From Argopecten irradians (taxonomy: Eukaryota; Mollusca; Bivalvia; Pectinida; Pectinidae), in the NCBI RefSeq assembly GCF_041381155.1, contig NC_091134.1:55501944-55565943 (forward strand): a stretch of DNA of 64,000 nucleotides, given 5' to 3'. A program made the position numbers and the translations under genes. Every line of letters begins with the position of its first letter. Positions within the stretch are counted from its first letter, which is position 1. Positions 22,901 to 35,200 of this stretch are shown piece by piece. The notes under the pieces were generated by a model that saw only the letters and a program-made list of their open reading frames with translations, ran no database searches and was not told where the DNA came from.

Positions 22901-24396
22901 AAACACATTTGAGGTCAAAGATTATACCCACGTGTGAACTGTTGTATCACAACTGATTATCTCAGCAACCCCTCATTTATCACAAACCTGAATAACTACT
23001 GCATTTTTAATCACCCGGTACCTTATATTGTCATAAACCTACCAACTCTTATCATTTTAACATATTACAAAAACATAATGATACATGCCACCTAAAATAT
23101 AAATTCAAATGAAAACATCGAAAATGGATGTACAATAGATTCAACACTCGCCCATCCGCGATATTCCAGGGGTTACTATAACTTTTTATCGCTCCAAGGA
23201 CTACCTCATAGCAAAACTGGAGGCAACAGAACAGAACAGGAAATTTAGTCCTTTGATGTACATCAAAAGGGCCGTACAACGGTACATTGTGGTTGAATGT
23301 GTGGCTTTTAATCACCCGGTACCTTATATTGTCATAAACCTACCAACTCTTATCATTTTAACATATTACAAAAACATAATGATACATGCCACCTAAAATA
23401 TAAATTCAAATGAAAACATCGAAAATGGATGTACAATAGATTCAACACTCGCCCATCCGCGATATTCCAGGGGTTACTATAACTTTTTATCGCTCCAAGG
23501 ACTACCTCATAGCAAAACTGGAGGCAACAGAACAGAACAGGAAATTTAGTCCTTTGATGTACATCAAAAGGGCCGTACAACGGTACATTGTGGTTGAATG
23601 TGTGGCTTTGAAGTTGGGCGACGCTGTCTCTGTAGTCAACAAAGGAAATATTTGCAGGCCTGTGATTGGTTCAGATTGTTTCTCCTGGGCTGTCTTCAGT
23701 TTTACTATGAGATAGTCCAGGGGTGGATATAACGTCAGTTATAGTAACCCAATGAGTATCGAGGATGACTCGTTATAATTACCTGCTTTGAGTCCTTGAT
23801 ATGCTGCTTTCACCAGATGTGAAACTATCCCTCTCTTTTTTCGTATCTTATCAATCTGATGCATATAGTTGTCATCTAAGTTTGGAAACAAAACAAAAAA
23901 TAGTAAATGGATACGAGTTTACAGACAATAAGTGCTTGTTAGATTAGTATTTTATGCCCACCTGGCCCGAAGGGCCGGTAAGCTTTTAGAGTTCTGCTTG
24001 GAATGTAACCAAATTTGGCCAGAAACATCTTTGGGGGAAGGGAAACAGAGTTTGTATAAATTTTGGCTCTTATCCCCAAGGTACAGGAGGGGCGGGGCCC
24101 AATATGCTAAATAGGATAAATCCTTTAAATCGCTATTAGTCATAGAGTTCTTTATGGAATGTTGCCAAATTTGGCCAGTACATCCTAGGGTAAAGAGGAA
24201 CAGAGTTAAATTAATAAATTTTGGCTCTGAATCCCCGGGGACAGGAGGGGCGAGGCCCAATATGGGAAATAGAGTAAAAGCCTTTAAATCGCTACTTGTC
24301 AAAGAGTTTTGAATGGAATGTAACCAAATTAAGTCAGAAACATCCTTTAGGGAAGGGGAACATAGTTTGTATAAATTTTGGCTCTGACCCCCCCCA

Positions 24397-24427
<31 letters not shown>

Positions 24428-24730
24428 GACAGGAGGGGCGGGGCCAATAGGGGAAATAGAGGTAAATCCATTAAATCGCTACTTGTCATAGTGTTTTGCT
24501 TGGAATGTAACCAAATTAGTCCAGAAATATCCTTTGGTAAAGGGGAATAGGTTTTGTATTAATTTTGGCTCTGACCCCCCGGGGGCAAGAGGGGCGAGGC
24601 CCAATATTGGAAATAGAGGAAAAGCCTTTAAATCGCTACTTGTCAAAGAGTTTTGAATGGAATGTAACCAAATTAAGTCAGAAACATCCTTTAGGGAAGG
24701 GGAACATAGTTTGTATAAATTTTGGCTCTG

Positions 24731-24768
<38 letters not shown>

Positions 24769-27700
24769 GACAGGAGGGGCGGGGCCAATAGGGGAAATAG
24801 AGGTAAATCCATTAAATCGCTACTTGTCATAGTGTTTTGCTTGGAATGTAACCAAATTTGTCCAGAAATATCCTTTGGTAAAGGGGAATAGGTTTTGTAT
24901 TAATTTTGGCTCTGACCCCCGGGGGCAGGAGGGGCGAGGCCCAATATGGGAAATAGAGGTAAAGCCTTTAAAGCGCTACTTGCTATAGAGTTCTGAATGG
25001 AATGTAACCCAATTTGGCTAGAAACATCGTTAGGGGAAGCGGAACAGAATTTGTATAAATTTTGGCTCTGACCCCCTGGGGGTAGGAGAGGCGGGGCCCA
25101 ATAGGGGAAATAGAGGTAAAGACTAAATAGCTACTTGTCATAGAGTTCTGCATGGAATGTAACCAAATTTGACCTGAAACATACTTTTGGGAAGGGAAAC
25201 AGAATTTGTATAAATTTTGGCTCTGACCCCCTGGGGCAGGAGGGGCGGGACCCAAGAGGGGAAATAGGGGTAAATTCTTTAAATCGCTACTAGTCTTTGA
25301 GTTCTGTATGGATTGTAACCAAATTTGGCCAGAAACATTTTTCGCGGAAGGGGAACAGAAACATCCTTGGGGGAAGAGGAATATAGTTTATATAAATTTT
25401 GGCTCCGACCCCCGTGGGCAGGAGGGTCGGCATTAGCATTACAAATCAGTTGAACGATACAGCCCCTCTGGGCCTCTTGTTTTCTCTTGATCAATCGATG
25501 TGAGGAGTGATTTGGTCGTAACAAAATGTACATAAAATACATGATACATAGTATTAAGTATAGACACTGTTAGTATAACAATATTACCGTATTTGGAATT
25601 ACACTGTAATTTAGATTTTTACGTATTTTTATTATATTTTAGTTGCAGGGATTTATCAAGTATCTACACAATCTATTTAATTGTATCAATATTAGTACAA
25701 ATACTCACTTAGTGTGTCATTTCTTATCCTTCTTTCTCCCTTGACCTTCATAACTTTTCTTCTACCATCGCTGGAATCTTAAATGAAAATGCACGGAGTG
25801 ATACCTTTGGTAAATTGACCCCATTTGATTGTCATCAAGAAAATATAATTATAAATCTAAAACACTAATGAATATTTGTAAGGAACAACACAAATTAAAA
25901 TTGTATTGAAACTTTCCATTCTATAGTCCTTTGACTTATCTTATCAATGTTGAAAAAATGGTTTAAAAATAACAACAATGCGATATTGTTGATATTAAAC
26001 TACTGTGTAAGTATTTAACTATGATGTCACAGTTTTATCTATACTAAGGCCAAAAAATATGTCTAGGGTTACATTGGCAAAAAAATAGGGTCGGTCGGTC
26101 GGGAGGATTTTTTTTTTTTTCACTCTAAAATGATGACTGGAACTGGAGTCTTTTTAATTTCTTTTCGTAGAAAAGTGAAAAAATAAATTAGGGTCGGGGG
26201 TAAAAAAATAGGGTCGGTCGGGTGACCCTAACAGACATATTTTTTTTGGCATAATAGATAACCTTAGAAAGGTAATGTACCCGTGGCAGAAAATCGCAAA
26301 ATAGAAAATCAACACGTTACTACTGAAATAACCGAACATGAAATATCATTTACACTTAGAACATTAAATCATACACAATCGTTAAGGGAAGATAGTGTTT
26401 ATCCTAGAGTAGTGAGAGGAAACACTTCGAACGATTCACAAGAGGACAAGAACTTTCCTGGAAGTATAGGTTAGTGAGTTTGAACCAGCCTCAATATGTC
26501 AGTTTTCGGAGAAATTATCAGGAAAAAAACCCAACTAGTAATCGCCTCGAAAACAATTATCTCTGGTTAACCATTAATATTGATTCGTTGATGGAATGTC
26601 TACTTTTTCACACCTGATAAAGTTGATGAGTGAACGGGTATAAATCTAGATCAAGGAGGATCAATCGAAACAATGTTTACATATGTAGATTTCATGAAAA
26701 CGTTTCGCTATACCTGTTTAAAATCATGCTCCCGAAGATAATCTACAGCCAAATCAAAATCAAATTGAAGTGAATTTCAGTATTATCGAGATATATATTA
26801 ATCTGCAGGTTTAAACTCGCGAACGTAAATCGCACGCGAAAGAAAGTTAGTTTATGGTATTCTATGCCGTAAGGTTATATTAGTACCTATTTGTATTTAG
26901 GACGTACTCTCATTTATGTCAATGACCTTCCCGTGGATCCACGTATCTATTCACAGATAATGATTTATAAGATAATCAGCTTCAAAAGCGATATGAAATA
27001 TAATACACGAAATTATTGAAGGCTTAGAGCAAGCATGATACAAGGGGACCAAGCCGTCTTAAAGGGAATTTTAATGCAAAACTTTAGGACATTTTGTGGG
27101 AACATAAACAATCTAAGAAAATACTCATTATGTCAGCGGGTTGTTAATTACTGGAACTTCAGCCAACAGGGAAATCATTTGAAGCTCGTTTTAATTGCCT
27201 TTTTATTCAAATGATTTGTTTGCCTTTTAGAATATGATGAACATATCTTTAATTAGATTATATACATTGTGAAACACTGAGATTGACCCTAATGCTATTT
27301 CAACCGTGATCCGGATATACAGGCATAAAAGGCCTGCGTCCAGTGTATTATCAATATTGTCTTAAATTAAATGATATAATAATATAATAAATAGAGACAT
27401 ATCAATAAAAAAACAAAAGTTTAATATATCCTCGATACTCCAGGAGTTACTATCACTGTCGTAGATATCACGACAGTAATAGTAGATATTACCACATGAA
27501 TAATAGATATAACTACAGTAATATATGTTACCATAGTAATAGCATATATTACCACAGTAATAGTAGATATCGACATATTAATAATAGATATTACCACATG
27601 AATAATAGATATAACTACAGTAATATATATTACCATAGTAATAGTAGATATCGACATATTAATAATAGATATAACTACAGTAATATATATTACCATAGTA

Positions 27701-29440
27701 ATAGCATATATTACCACAGTAATAATAGATATTGCCATATTAATAGAATATATTACCACAATGATATAATAAAGATAGATATAACTAACAGTAATATATA
27801 TTAACATATAATAGCAATATATTACCACAGTAATATAATAGATTCCTAATATAGACATATCCATATAATATAGATAAAGAATATATTACCACATGAATGT
27901 AATAGATATAACTACAGTAATATATATTACCATAGTAATAGCATATATTACCACAGTAATTATAATAGATATTGCCATATTAATAGTACAGTGTATATAT
28001 TACCACATGAATAATAGATATAACTACAGTAGTATATATTACCAAATGAATAATAGATATAACTACAGTAGTATATATTACCAAATGAATAATTGATATA
28101 ACTACAGTAATATATGTTACCATAGTAATATCATATATTACCACAGTAATAGTAGATATCGACATATTAATAGTAGATATTACCACATGAATGATAGATA
28201 TAACTACAGTAATATATATTAACATAGTAATAGCATATATTACCACAGTAATAATAGATATTGCCATATTAATAGAATATATTACCACATGAATGATAGA
28301 TATAACTACAGTAATATATATTACCATAGTAATAGCATATATTACCACAGTAATAATATATATTGCCATATTAATAGAATATATTACCACATGAATGATA
28401 GATATAACTACAGTAATATATATTACCATAGTAATAGCATATATTACCACAGTTATAATAGATATTGCCATATTAATAGTACAGTGTATATATTACCACA
28501 TGAATAATAGATATAACTACAGTAGTATATATTACCACATGAATAATAGATATAACTACAGTAATAGTAGATATTGGCATGTTAATAGTAAATATTGCCA
28601 TATTAATAGAAGATATTGCAATTTTAATCGAAGATTTTGCCATCTTAATAGTATATATTACCACATGAATAATAGATATAACTACAGTAGCATATATTAC
28701 CACATGAATAATAGATATAACTACAGTAGTATATATTACCATAGTAATAGCATATATTACCACAGTAATAATAGATATTGCCATATTAATAGTAGATATT
28801 ACCACATGAATAATAGATATAACTACAGTAGTATATATTACCACATGAATAATAGATATAACTACAGTAGCATATATTACCACATGAATAATAGATATAA
28901 CTACAGTAGTATATATTACCACATGAATAATAGATATAACTACAGTAGTATATATTACCATAGTAATAGCATATATTACCACAGTTATAATAGATATTGC
29001 CATATTAATAGTACAGTGTATATATTACCACATGAATAATAGATATAACTACAGTAGTATATATTACCACATGAATAATAGATATAACTACAGTAATAGT
29101 AGATATTGGCATGTTAATAGTAGATATTGCCATATCAATAGAAGATATTGCAATTTTAATCGAAGATATTGCCATATTAATAGTAGATATTACCACAGTA
29201 ATAGTAACTCCATTAAACAAGTCACAAAATATGATTGCGTATGGTCTCACAAACGGAGGATAGAACCATGTGTTTGGAAAAGTTAGCATTCCACACTTCT
29301 TCGACGACACTGACCATACAAATCGAGTTCAAGCCAGTTCTTGATATATTTTACTGTGTAAATGAAAAATAATTATATTTACCTGGATAAGCCAAAGATA
29401 CCGCTAGCATGAGCAACAGCAAAATCCAGGCACCTTTCAT
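17425..29440 (-). CDS. Gene B: predicted secreted/GPI-anchored helical protein with four cysteine half-repeats (uncharacterised)
   Basis: I do not recognise this gene. Three-exon model, all joins phase 1: exon 1 29440-29383, exon 2 23875-23783, exon 3 19973-17425; about 899 aa. Exon 1 gives a signal peptide, exon 2 a short basic segment with RKKR. Exon 3 gives a helical N-terminal part (about 60-190), a Lys/Arg-rich stretch (about 200-285), a short hydrophobic segment (about 291-308, GGALTGIMSAISIYF), several N-glycosylation sequons (about 347-456), then two about 200-residue modules (about 477-625 and 676-825) and a Ser-rich tail ending in a hydrophobic segment, as in GPI-anchored proteins. 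Each module has two half-repeats, L-C-x(11,12)-Y-x2-Y-x-L-x3-R-x(2,4)-C. Gene C, 2.8 kb away and divergent, is a paralogue. Exon 3 is secure; exons 1 and 2 are inferred from splice sites and phase. Confidence 0.7.
20216..20356. repeat. Nested inverted repeat (foldback element)
   Basis: Arms of about 37-40 bases (20216-20252 and 20317-20356) run from AACTATTATAT...GGTGC to the reverse complement, with a second inverted pair inside (GGTAGTTTAGTT and GATTAAACTACC). Probably a small mobile element in gene B intron 2. Confidence 0.65.
20357..21279. other. Gene B intron 2, part without clear features
   Basis: AT-rich. The open frames here have no splice context or recognisable similarity. Confidence 0.4.
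21280..21432. repeat. 51-bp tandem repeat, three copies
   Basis: TACTGTTGTACAGAAAATCA...CATTGTTCATGCTAATGGATA repeated at 21280, 21331 and 21382 with a few substitutions. Confidence 0.85.
21433..23005. other. Gene B intron 2, no clear feature
   Basis: AT-rich sequence with only short spurious open frames. Confidence 0.4.
23006..23607. repeat. 301-bp tandem duplication
   Basis: Two adjacent copies (about 23006-23306 and 23307-23607) that appear identical over their length, starting at AATCACCCGGTACC. It is a very recent duplication or an assembly artefact. Confidence 0.9.
23783..23875 (-). CDS. Gene B exon 2 (inferred)
   Basis: 93 bases (31 codons, phase 1 in and out), with a strong acceptor (a T-rich tract then CCAAACTTAG) and donor GCAG/GTAATT. 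It reads DNYMHQIDKIRKKRGIVSHL and then VKAAYQGLKA. Other frames contain stops. The RKKR-G site could be a proprotein cleavage site, which is an inference. Confidence 0.55.
24388..24425. repeat. Poly-C run (about 38 bases, one A)
   Basis: Expansion of the CTGACCCCC position of one tandem unit of the surrounding element. See also 24732-24766, 343 bases further on. Confidence 0.9.
24732..24766. repeat. Uninterrupted poly-C run of 35 bases
   Basis: Pure C on the plus strand at the same place in the tandem unit as 24388-24425; other units have only 5-7 C. Confidence 0.9.
25483..26048. other. Gene B intron 1, possible unplaced exon only
   Basis: AT-rich. On the minus strand, 25771-25710 has an acceptor-like TTCCAG and donor-like CTAA/GTGAGT around an open stretch reading GRRKVMKVKGERRIRNDTL, but its phase (2 in, 1 out) does not fit the gene B exons, so it is not included. 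Confidence 0.3.
26049..26250. mobile_element. Inverted-repeat MITE
   Basis: About 27-bp terminal inverted repeats: left GCCAAAAAATATGTCTAGGG, right the near reverse complement ending ATATTTTTTTTGGC. The interior holds two copies of AAAAAATAGGGTCGGTCGG. Confidence 0.7.
26251..27439. other. Gene B intron 1, no clear feature
   Basis: AT-rich; a fragment near 26805-26855 (CTCGCGAACGTAAATCGC) resembles part of the MITE at 10605-10835. No exon supported. Confidence 0.35.
27440..29215. repeat. AT-rich tandem array (about 36-bp units) with a 532-bp higher-order duplication
   Basis: Units combine ATATATTACCACATGAATAA and TAGATATAACTACAGTA with variants. The segment carrying GATATTGGCATGTTAATAG occurs at 28567 and 29099 (532 bases apart) with matching surroundings, showing block duplication. 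Open frames on both strands come from the repeat and lack gene context. Confidence 0.9.
29383..29440 (-). CDS. Gene B exon 1, signal peptide (inferred)
   Basis: ATG at 29440 gives MKGAWILLLLMLAVSLAYP, a textbook signal peptide, followed by donor CCAG/GTAAAT in phase 1. The phase fits exon 2 and exon 3. The intron would be 5.5 kb. Confidence 0.6.
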
Positions 29441-29654
29441 GTCGTTCACTCAATTGTGTTTCGACGAGAACTTCCTGCGCTCCCCGTCGATAAGATATTA
29501 ATGTAGGTTATAATAATTAAAACACAATAATTCCGAACAATTACATTTATTTTAATGCAATATTCTTAGTAATCGTTTTCATTTGTGAAGTGTTTGTGTT
29601 GTAGAATACGTTTTTTCAAAATAAACACGGGATGAACATTACCTTTATTTATTT

Positions 29655-29686
<32 letters not shown>

Positions 29687-32223
29687 TTAATAAAGAAAAC
29701 TTAATTCTATAAAATTTCCTATCTTATTCAAACTATCTGTTTACTGCTTCGGTTACTAAGTATACGCCTTCAGAGAACAACAAACAAGCTTAAGCCATGG
29801 ACAGAGGATTTCTATCAGATTGATAAAATTTCACAAAAAATATTAAGCAAGTAGCCAATCAATATGATTAATACATTATGCCTCACCTTGTGTCGTCCTT
29901 ACGTCTTCAAAGGCGTTGCAGACATTGCTACGACGAAGCTTCTAGAAATTCCATTTATCGGTTACTATTTGGAAAACCCAATCTTTTGATAGGAAGTAAA
30001 TCTAATATCATGGTATGTGGACGTTTCCCATTAGTCATAAAGGTGTTTTAAATAACCAAGGTCAGAGATCGTAATCTGATAACAGAATAAATAGTATCGC
30101 ATGGATAAATATAAATATTTAAGGAATGAATTTTGAGTTGATCACGGTTACTAAAAATCAAAAGTTATTCCTTATACTCACAATTTTCTGTATAATGTAA
30201 AACCTTTTTCTGATTAGAAATGTTTTTATTTTCTATAAAATACTTGGTTCTAAGATCTTGTTCTATCGGAACTTATCGTCTGTTATCGAGGCTGTGTTCC
30301 GAGGTTCATTTACGTCACGTCATTTCATGAATCGCCAATACCGCCGTCACGTCATCACATCACCAGCCCCGTCGGTATATTATACAATGATCATGATATT
30401 TTTCAATAGAATAGTTATTGCGACAATGTCAGTACAATGTTTGCTCTTGGTTTCGCTTCACCATTGCGATATGACTAATGCGATAATATCATATGACTTA
30501 CCTTACTATGGTACAATGGAGGTTGAGTTATATATAACATATTACAAATACCCCAAAATACTGTATATATTCATAACAAGGTCACACGTTTTACCTTCTC
30601 TTGTTAGCTCAACCTATCGGGTATCGAATTTAATAGTCATTTCCTCTTACTCAATTTGTAGTATCAACTTGGTTATAGTATCAAATTAGAAACATATATA
30701 CCTATCTAATATCTTTCTGATCAAAATTGGACTGCATTAATACTATCATGAAAGTTTAGAATTTAGTTTGCTTGTATGTTTATATACAATTTATATTGTG
30801 AAAAGGTTTTTGCTTTGCACTTTGCGAGTTCGGGTGAACAAAGTTAAAATTGTATATATAATGTTCTTATTATACCTATTACATAAATTATCACAAATGA
30901 AAATTGTTCCAATTTAATATAATTTTCAATACGTGTAAAATAAAAGTCTCCGTTTCTAAATTTTCAACTTCATACTTTAAGAACGTTTGTGGAGGAAACA
31001 GTCACACACAATCGTTTAGTCTCGATTTAGTACAGCGGTACTTAACATTTAATGTAGTATCTATTAATGAATTTGTTATGACTAGAACCGTCAGTGATAA
31101 AAAAAATATATACTGCTGTGTGAATGTAATTTTAACCGAAACATGAAATTGAAATTCAAGCTGCTTTTGACTTTTAAACCTTTTCTTTAGAATAAATATC
31201 TACATCGCACAGCATCCATAGTAGATAAAATATCAATTTTATTTGACCATGCTTATTATTGTTTTACTTCTTCAGTACATGCCATGACTTAATATCTTAA
31301 AAATAACCCATCTATCATTTTCTTACAATGTTGTGACAATGCTTTATATGCAGTAGTGATCTAGTATATCATATATTTGGCACTATGATAAGATTGTGAA
31401 ACTGAAACTAGTTTCCAGGAAAGTATTACTCAGCTGCACCTGTATCGAAACCGCCATGGGTTTAAAGGTAGAGTGAACTAAATTGATTAATAGTTCGCAC
31501 TATATATACGTGAAGTATAATAGCAACACTCCGGCCATATACTAACACTAGTACTATAATGTAACATTATTGCTGCATTCAAAAGCTCCTTATAAACTAA
31601 CAAATTTTATTAGTATCCTTTTCACACAAAAGAATATCTTATAAATACTACAGTGCTATATAGCACACACAATTTAGAGTACTGTTTAAAGTGAAAGTAA
31701 ACCTAAATATCAATGTTATGTACCTTTGGTACGAGTATGTTGAACATTATGCTCGATGATGTGTTTGATTATAGGTGAGGAGATTGATACAACATTGTAA
31801 AATGGTGATAATCAAAGGTATAATTAACTTTTTTTTATTTAATTTACTAGACATACGTTTTCAAATTTTAGTATGTGTACCGCCTAATTCAGTAAATATC
31901 GGATTTTCAATGTAGATGATAGGAAAATCATCAGAAAGTAAAGGATAATAGTTGCATCTGTAAACAATACCCTTTAGTTACTGGTTTCAGAAATACGTTG
32001 ATCGTGTGTGAAGCTCTATTTTTGAAGCGCCACGTTATCTGGAAAAACCGTTCTAGTCTTTTGACAATCAATGCTATAGTCATTTTACTCGAATTATCTT
32101 TCATTAATTTTAAAGCATTGAACATCGATTCTAATGCAATTTTGTTTGGGAATCCCAATACAGAAAGTAGTGCATGAGGTACCTGCTTGTTTTACTTCAA
32201 AATACAATACTTTAAACATCACG
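29441..32223. promoter_or_regulatory. Shared upstream region between divergent genes B and C
   Basis: 2.8 kb separates the first exons of gene B (leftward) and gene C (rightward), so it should hold both promoters. Visible contents: a (TTTA)n microsatellite at about 29643-29690 and AT-rich sequence. Open frames at 30258-30689 (+) and 31931-32158 (-) have no splice or similarity support. No core promoter element is convincing. Confidence 0.4.
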
Positions 32224-35200
32224 ATGGCCACAGGTTTATGCGGGTAAGTTTGTTTTTAACATTATTTTGTTGAAATATCTTTGTCATTAGTGAATATTAA
32301 TCTTCTATATAGAATTCCTAGATCCATATGGGATTTAAAATTATCAAATAATAAACTTGATAGTCTTTTGGTGAAATCTTGGCTTGGTTAGCTTGGGTAA
32401 GGGAAGGATTAGAGTGGTTTCTATTGAACAACTGTATAACAAATTCAATGTCATTCCTTTATAACAGTCAGATATCTGATACTTATCGTAATACATGTAT
32501 TTAGTATCATATAAAGATGCCGTCTCGGTATCACTGATAGATTGAATTTCCTTTGGATGTTCAAGATATCCCTCTTTCGGTTATGAAAAAAAAGTTAGTT
32601 TCTTTAACACATATACAGAGCTGTGAACATAAATGCTAATCAATATATACAAAGTCGTTCATATAAATGCTAATTAACATATCTGATTTCAGTACTAGAC
32701 GGAGCCAGAACATTACATGTGTTATTGTTCGGTTATATTTGGCGTGGTTGATTATGACACAGACCTGCAGAGGAAGTAAGGACATCATATTTGGCTGTTG
32801 TCTTTTCTTTAATGTCTTTATGTTTTAATTATCTTAATATACCAGATCAATTAAAAAAAACATTTTTTACGCTATTTATATATCTGTATAATTTATCTAG
32901 ACATTACGAACTTAGAATAGCAGATCTAAGTTACCTAATGTCATTCAAGGGAAATAACTAGTGTTGGAGTATAACTATAGGAATAGCAATAGACTATATA
33001 ATAATAATATATTATGATTACTTTTACAGATAGCATTGAATGTCCTCGTCTCAATGACCAGACCATGATAACACTGGATCTTATCACAGGTATATATTAT
33101 ATGTATGTAAGGAAATAGAACTCGGGAATTCCAGTTTCGTTTCTGTTTGCAAAAAAAAATAATAATAATAAAAGGAACATATCAATGTATGACAATATAC
33201 TAATTATATATATGAGTACACACATTAAGAATAAAGAAAATTCCTATAAAAAGTCATTCAATTTGATATATAGAGTAAATTCAATTAAATTCGTAACAAA
33301 GTCCTTGTAATAAATTCTTCGGATATAGAGTGCATAACGAATTGTGGATTAGAAATGTAGCTTGCAACATTCAGCGAATAGACGAATAATATATAATAGG
33401 TGCTAAATAGTGGATTTATTCATGAATGTGTATGATTGAAAACAATGCAATTAGATACATCAACATATAGGCTCTGGCGTACATTGTTGACATTAACAAT
33501 AATAGACTTTATTTATACTTGATAACATATTGAGTCAAAAGGCTCATCTCACATATGATCAAGGTAGTGAAAAAGCATAATGTTGAAAATTTGGGATAAA
33601 ACATATTAGAGGATGGATGACAATTAACAATCAATCACAGTTCAATTTAAAAGAGATGGAGAATAATAATAGTCACCAATAATATGTATAATAAAATTGA
33701 AGTATAGAGCCCTAGGGATCACCTACTGCGAGGGATTAAGGATCACTTAAGAGTTTTTTTAATTTAACGGTTTGAAACAGATTATTAATATAGCTTTTAC
33801 ACAATATCACAGTACTTTCACAACAATCATACGAGCTTTTTCTTTTTTTAAAGTGGACTTGGAAAAGCATAGGTTAGGTTACATGTATACAAAATGTATA
33901 CTATACATGGTACACACTATGCTCAATATGATTGCCGTAGTTGTTTAAATGCACCATACCAGGCGTGTGATACAGGCGATGTAAAATGATACTGGCTACT
34001 GGATTAGCATTGATCCATAGTCAATTATAATTTAGTTTGATTTACAAGTCACAGTGAAAAAAATCATAATTTAACAAAGATGCATTTTTTCAGAAGGATG
34101 CAGAGGACAACAAAGACTTATCTGTAACTACCTAGAGGATATCCAACAGTACCGAAAGGAAGCTTCCGAGCTGCTAACGCAAGTCTGTCTAAAGTATGAG
34201 CGGTCAAGCGGACAGCCTGAGTGGCTGAACAAAGTCCAGTCTAACAATCGATACATTACTGACCAACTTTACATCAACCTGAAACGTCGTGTCACTATAC
34301 TGGAGAATAACAACAAAATAGACACACTGATGAAGACACATCTTGTCCAATATCTTGGATCCAGATCGTCAGCAAAGTTATCGTTCTTTTCGTTTATCGA
34401 TAAACTTATGCAGCCTCTCGAATACAAACTGTCTACCATTTACACATTCGTTGACGATTTACAATCCGAAAATGCATTCATGGAAAGCGCAGTTATTCGA
34501 GAAATCAAAATATCGTCGGTTCAAAATTTAATCAAGCTCTGTTCAGAATTCCATATAAATTACAACATTTCATACCTCGAAACATGCGAAGAGAAAAACA
34601 TGGCGGTTTATTTGAAAATGTTTTCTGGTAACGTATCATCGTCTGACGCTAATGTTCTAAAAAGTGGTCACCATGCCGAGTACGCTACTATATATAAAAA
34701 GTATGGACGAAGGGCTGAGAGGTATCCTGTAACGTGGCGGGTGGTAATGGACTTGATACGCGATGGCTTGCAGAATGTCAACACAAGTGAGACATTTGAG
34801 ACACTGAACCAATATGCTGTATTTCCGACGGAAAGCTTAAATATCTTCAACACGCTCATATCGAAATTACGCTATAAGCTTGATACGGACCCAGACCCAG
34901 AGATGTTCCGTGTGAAATTGAAGTCAGTATTTCCTTTTACATTAAAAGGAATCGATTGGATCAAAAACATTACAAAGGCAATAGAACAGAAAGAACTGAG
35001 TATTATCCGTCTAGCAGAAAAGAGAGATTGGCTCGAAGTAATGTTCCAAATGTACCTACTCATTCAATCATACTCAATGTTTGTCGGTAGGCTTTTTAAT
35101 TTCCATACTGGGCTCACAGCTGAACAGAAAACGAGTCAATCTGAGGTGGAAGGTCTTTCTGAAATTTGTGTTGGTGAATTTCAAGATATCTTGAATATCT

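Larger units (their letters stand above)
23951..25482 (+). mobile_element. Pearl-like element A with about 170-bp tandem core and poly-C runs
   Basis: It begins with a short hairpin (TGCCCACCTGGCCCGAAGGG) and ends with CCCCTCTGGGCCTCTTGTTT. Between them are about nine tandem units containing GGAATGTAACCAAATTTGGC, TTTTGGCTCTGACCCC and AGGAGGGGCGGGGCCCAATA. The architecture (hairpin, tandem core, small hairpin plus CTCTTGTTT tail) matches element B at 61211-63213. Bivalve 'pearl' elements have a comparable tandem-core plan; assignment here is by architecture. Confidence 0.6.

Noticed and set aside
25710-25771. Possible extra minus-strand exon in gene B intron 1
   Set aside because: Splice-like ends exist, but its entry phase does not fit exon 1 and its only open frame is very basic; inclusion would break the reading frame.
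27421-29310. Open frames up to 214 codons with Tyr/Asn/Ile repeats
   Set aside because: Low-complexity translation of the AT-rich array in an intron.
30258-30689. 143-codon plus-strand open frame between genes B and C
   Set aside because: No signal for splicing, no recognisable similarity, and a composition expected of AT-rich non-coding DNA.
31931-32158. 75-codon minus-strand open frame just upstream of gene C
   Set aside because: Reads somewhat like protein, but nothing connects it to another exon and no family is recognised.
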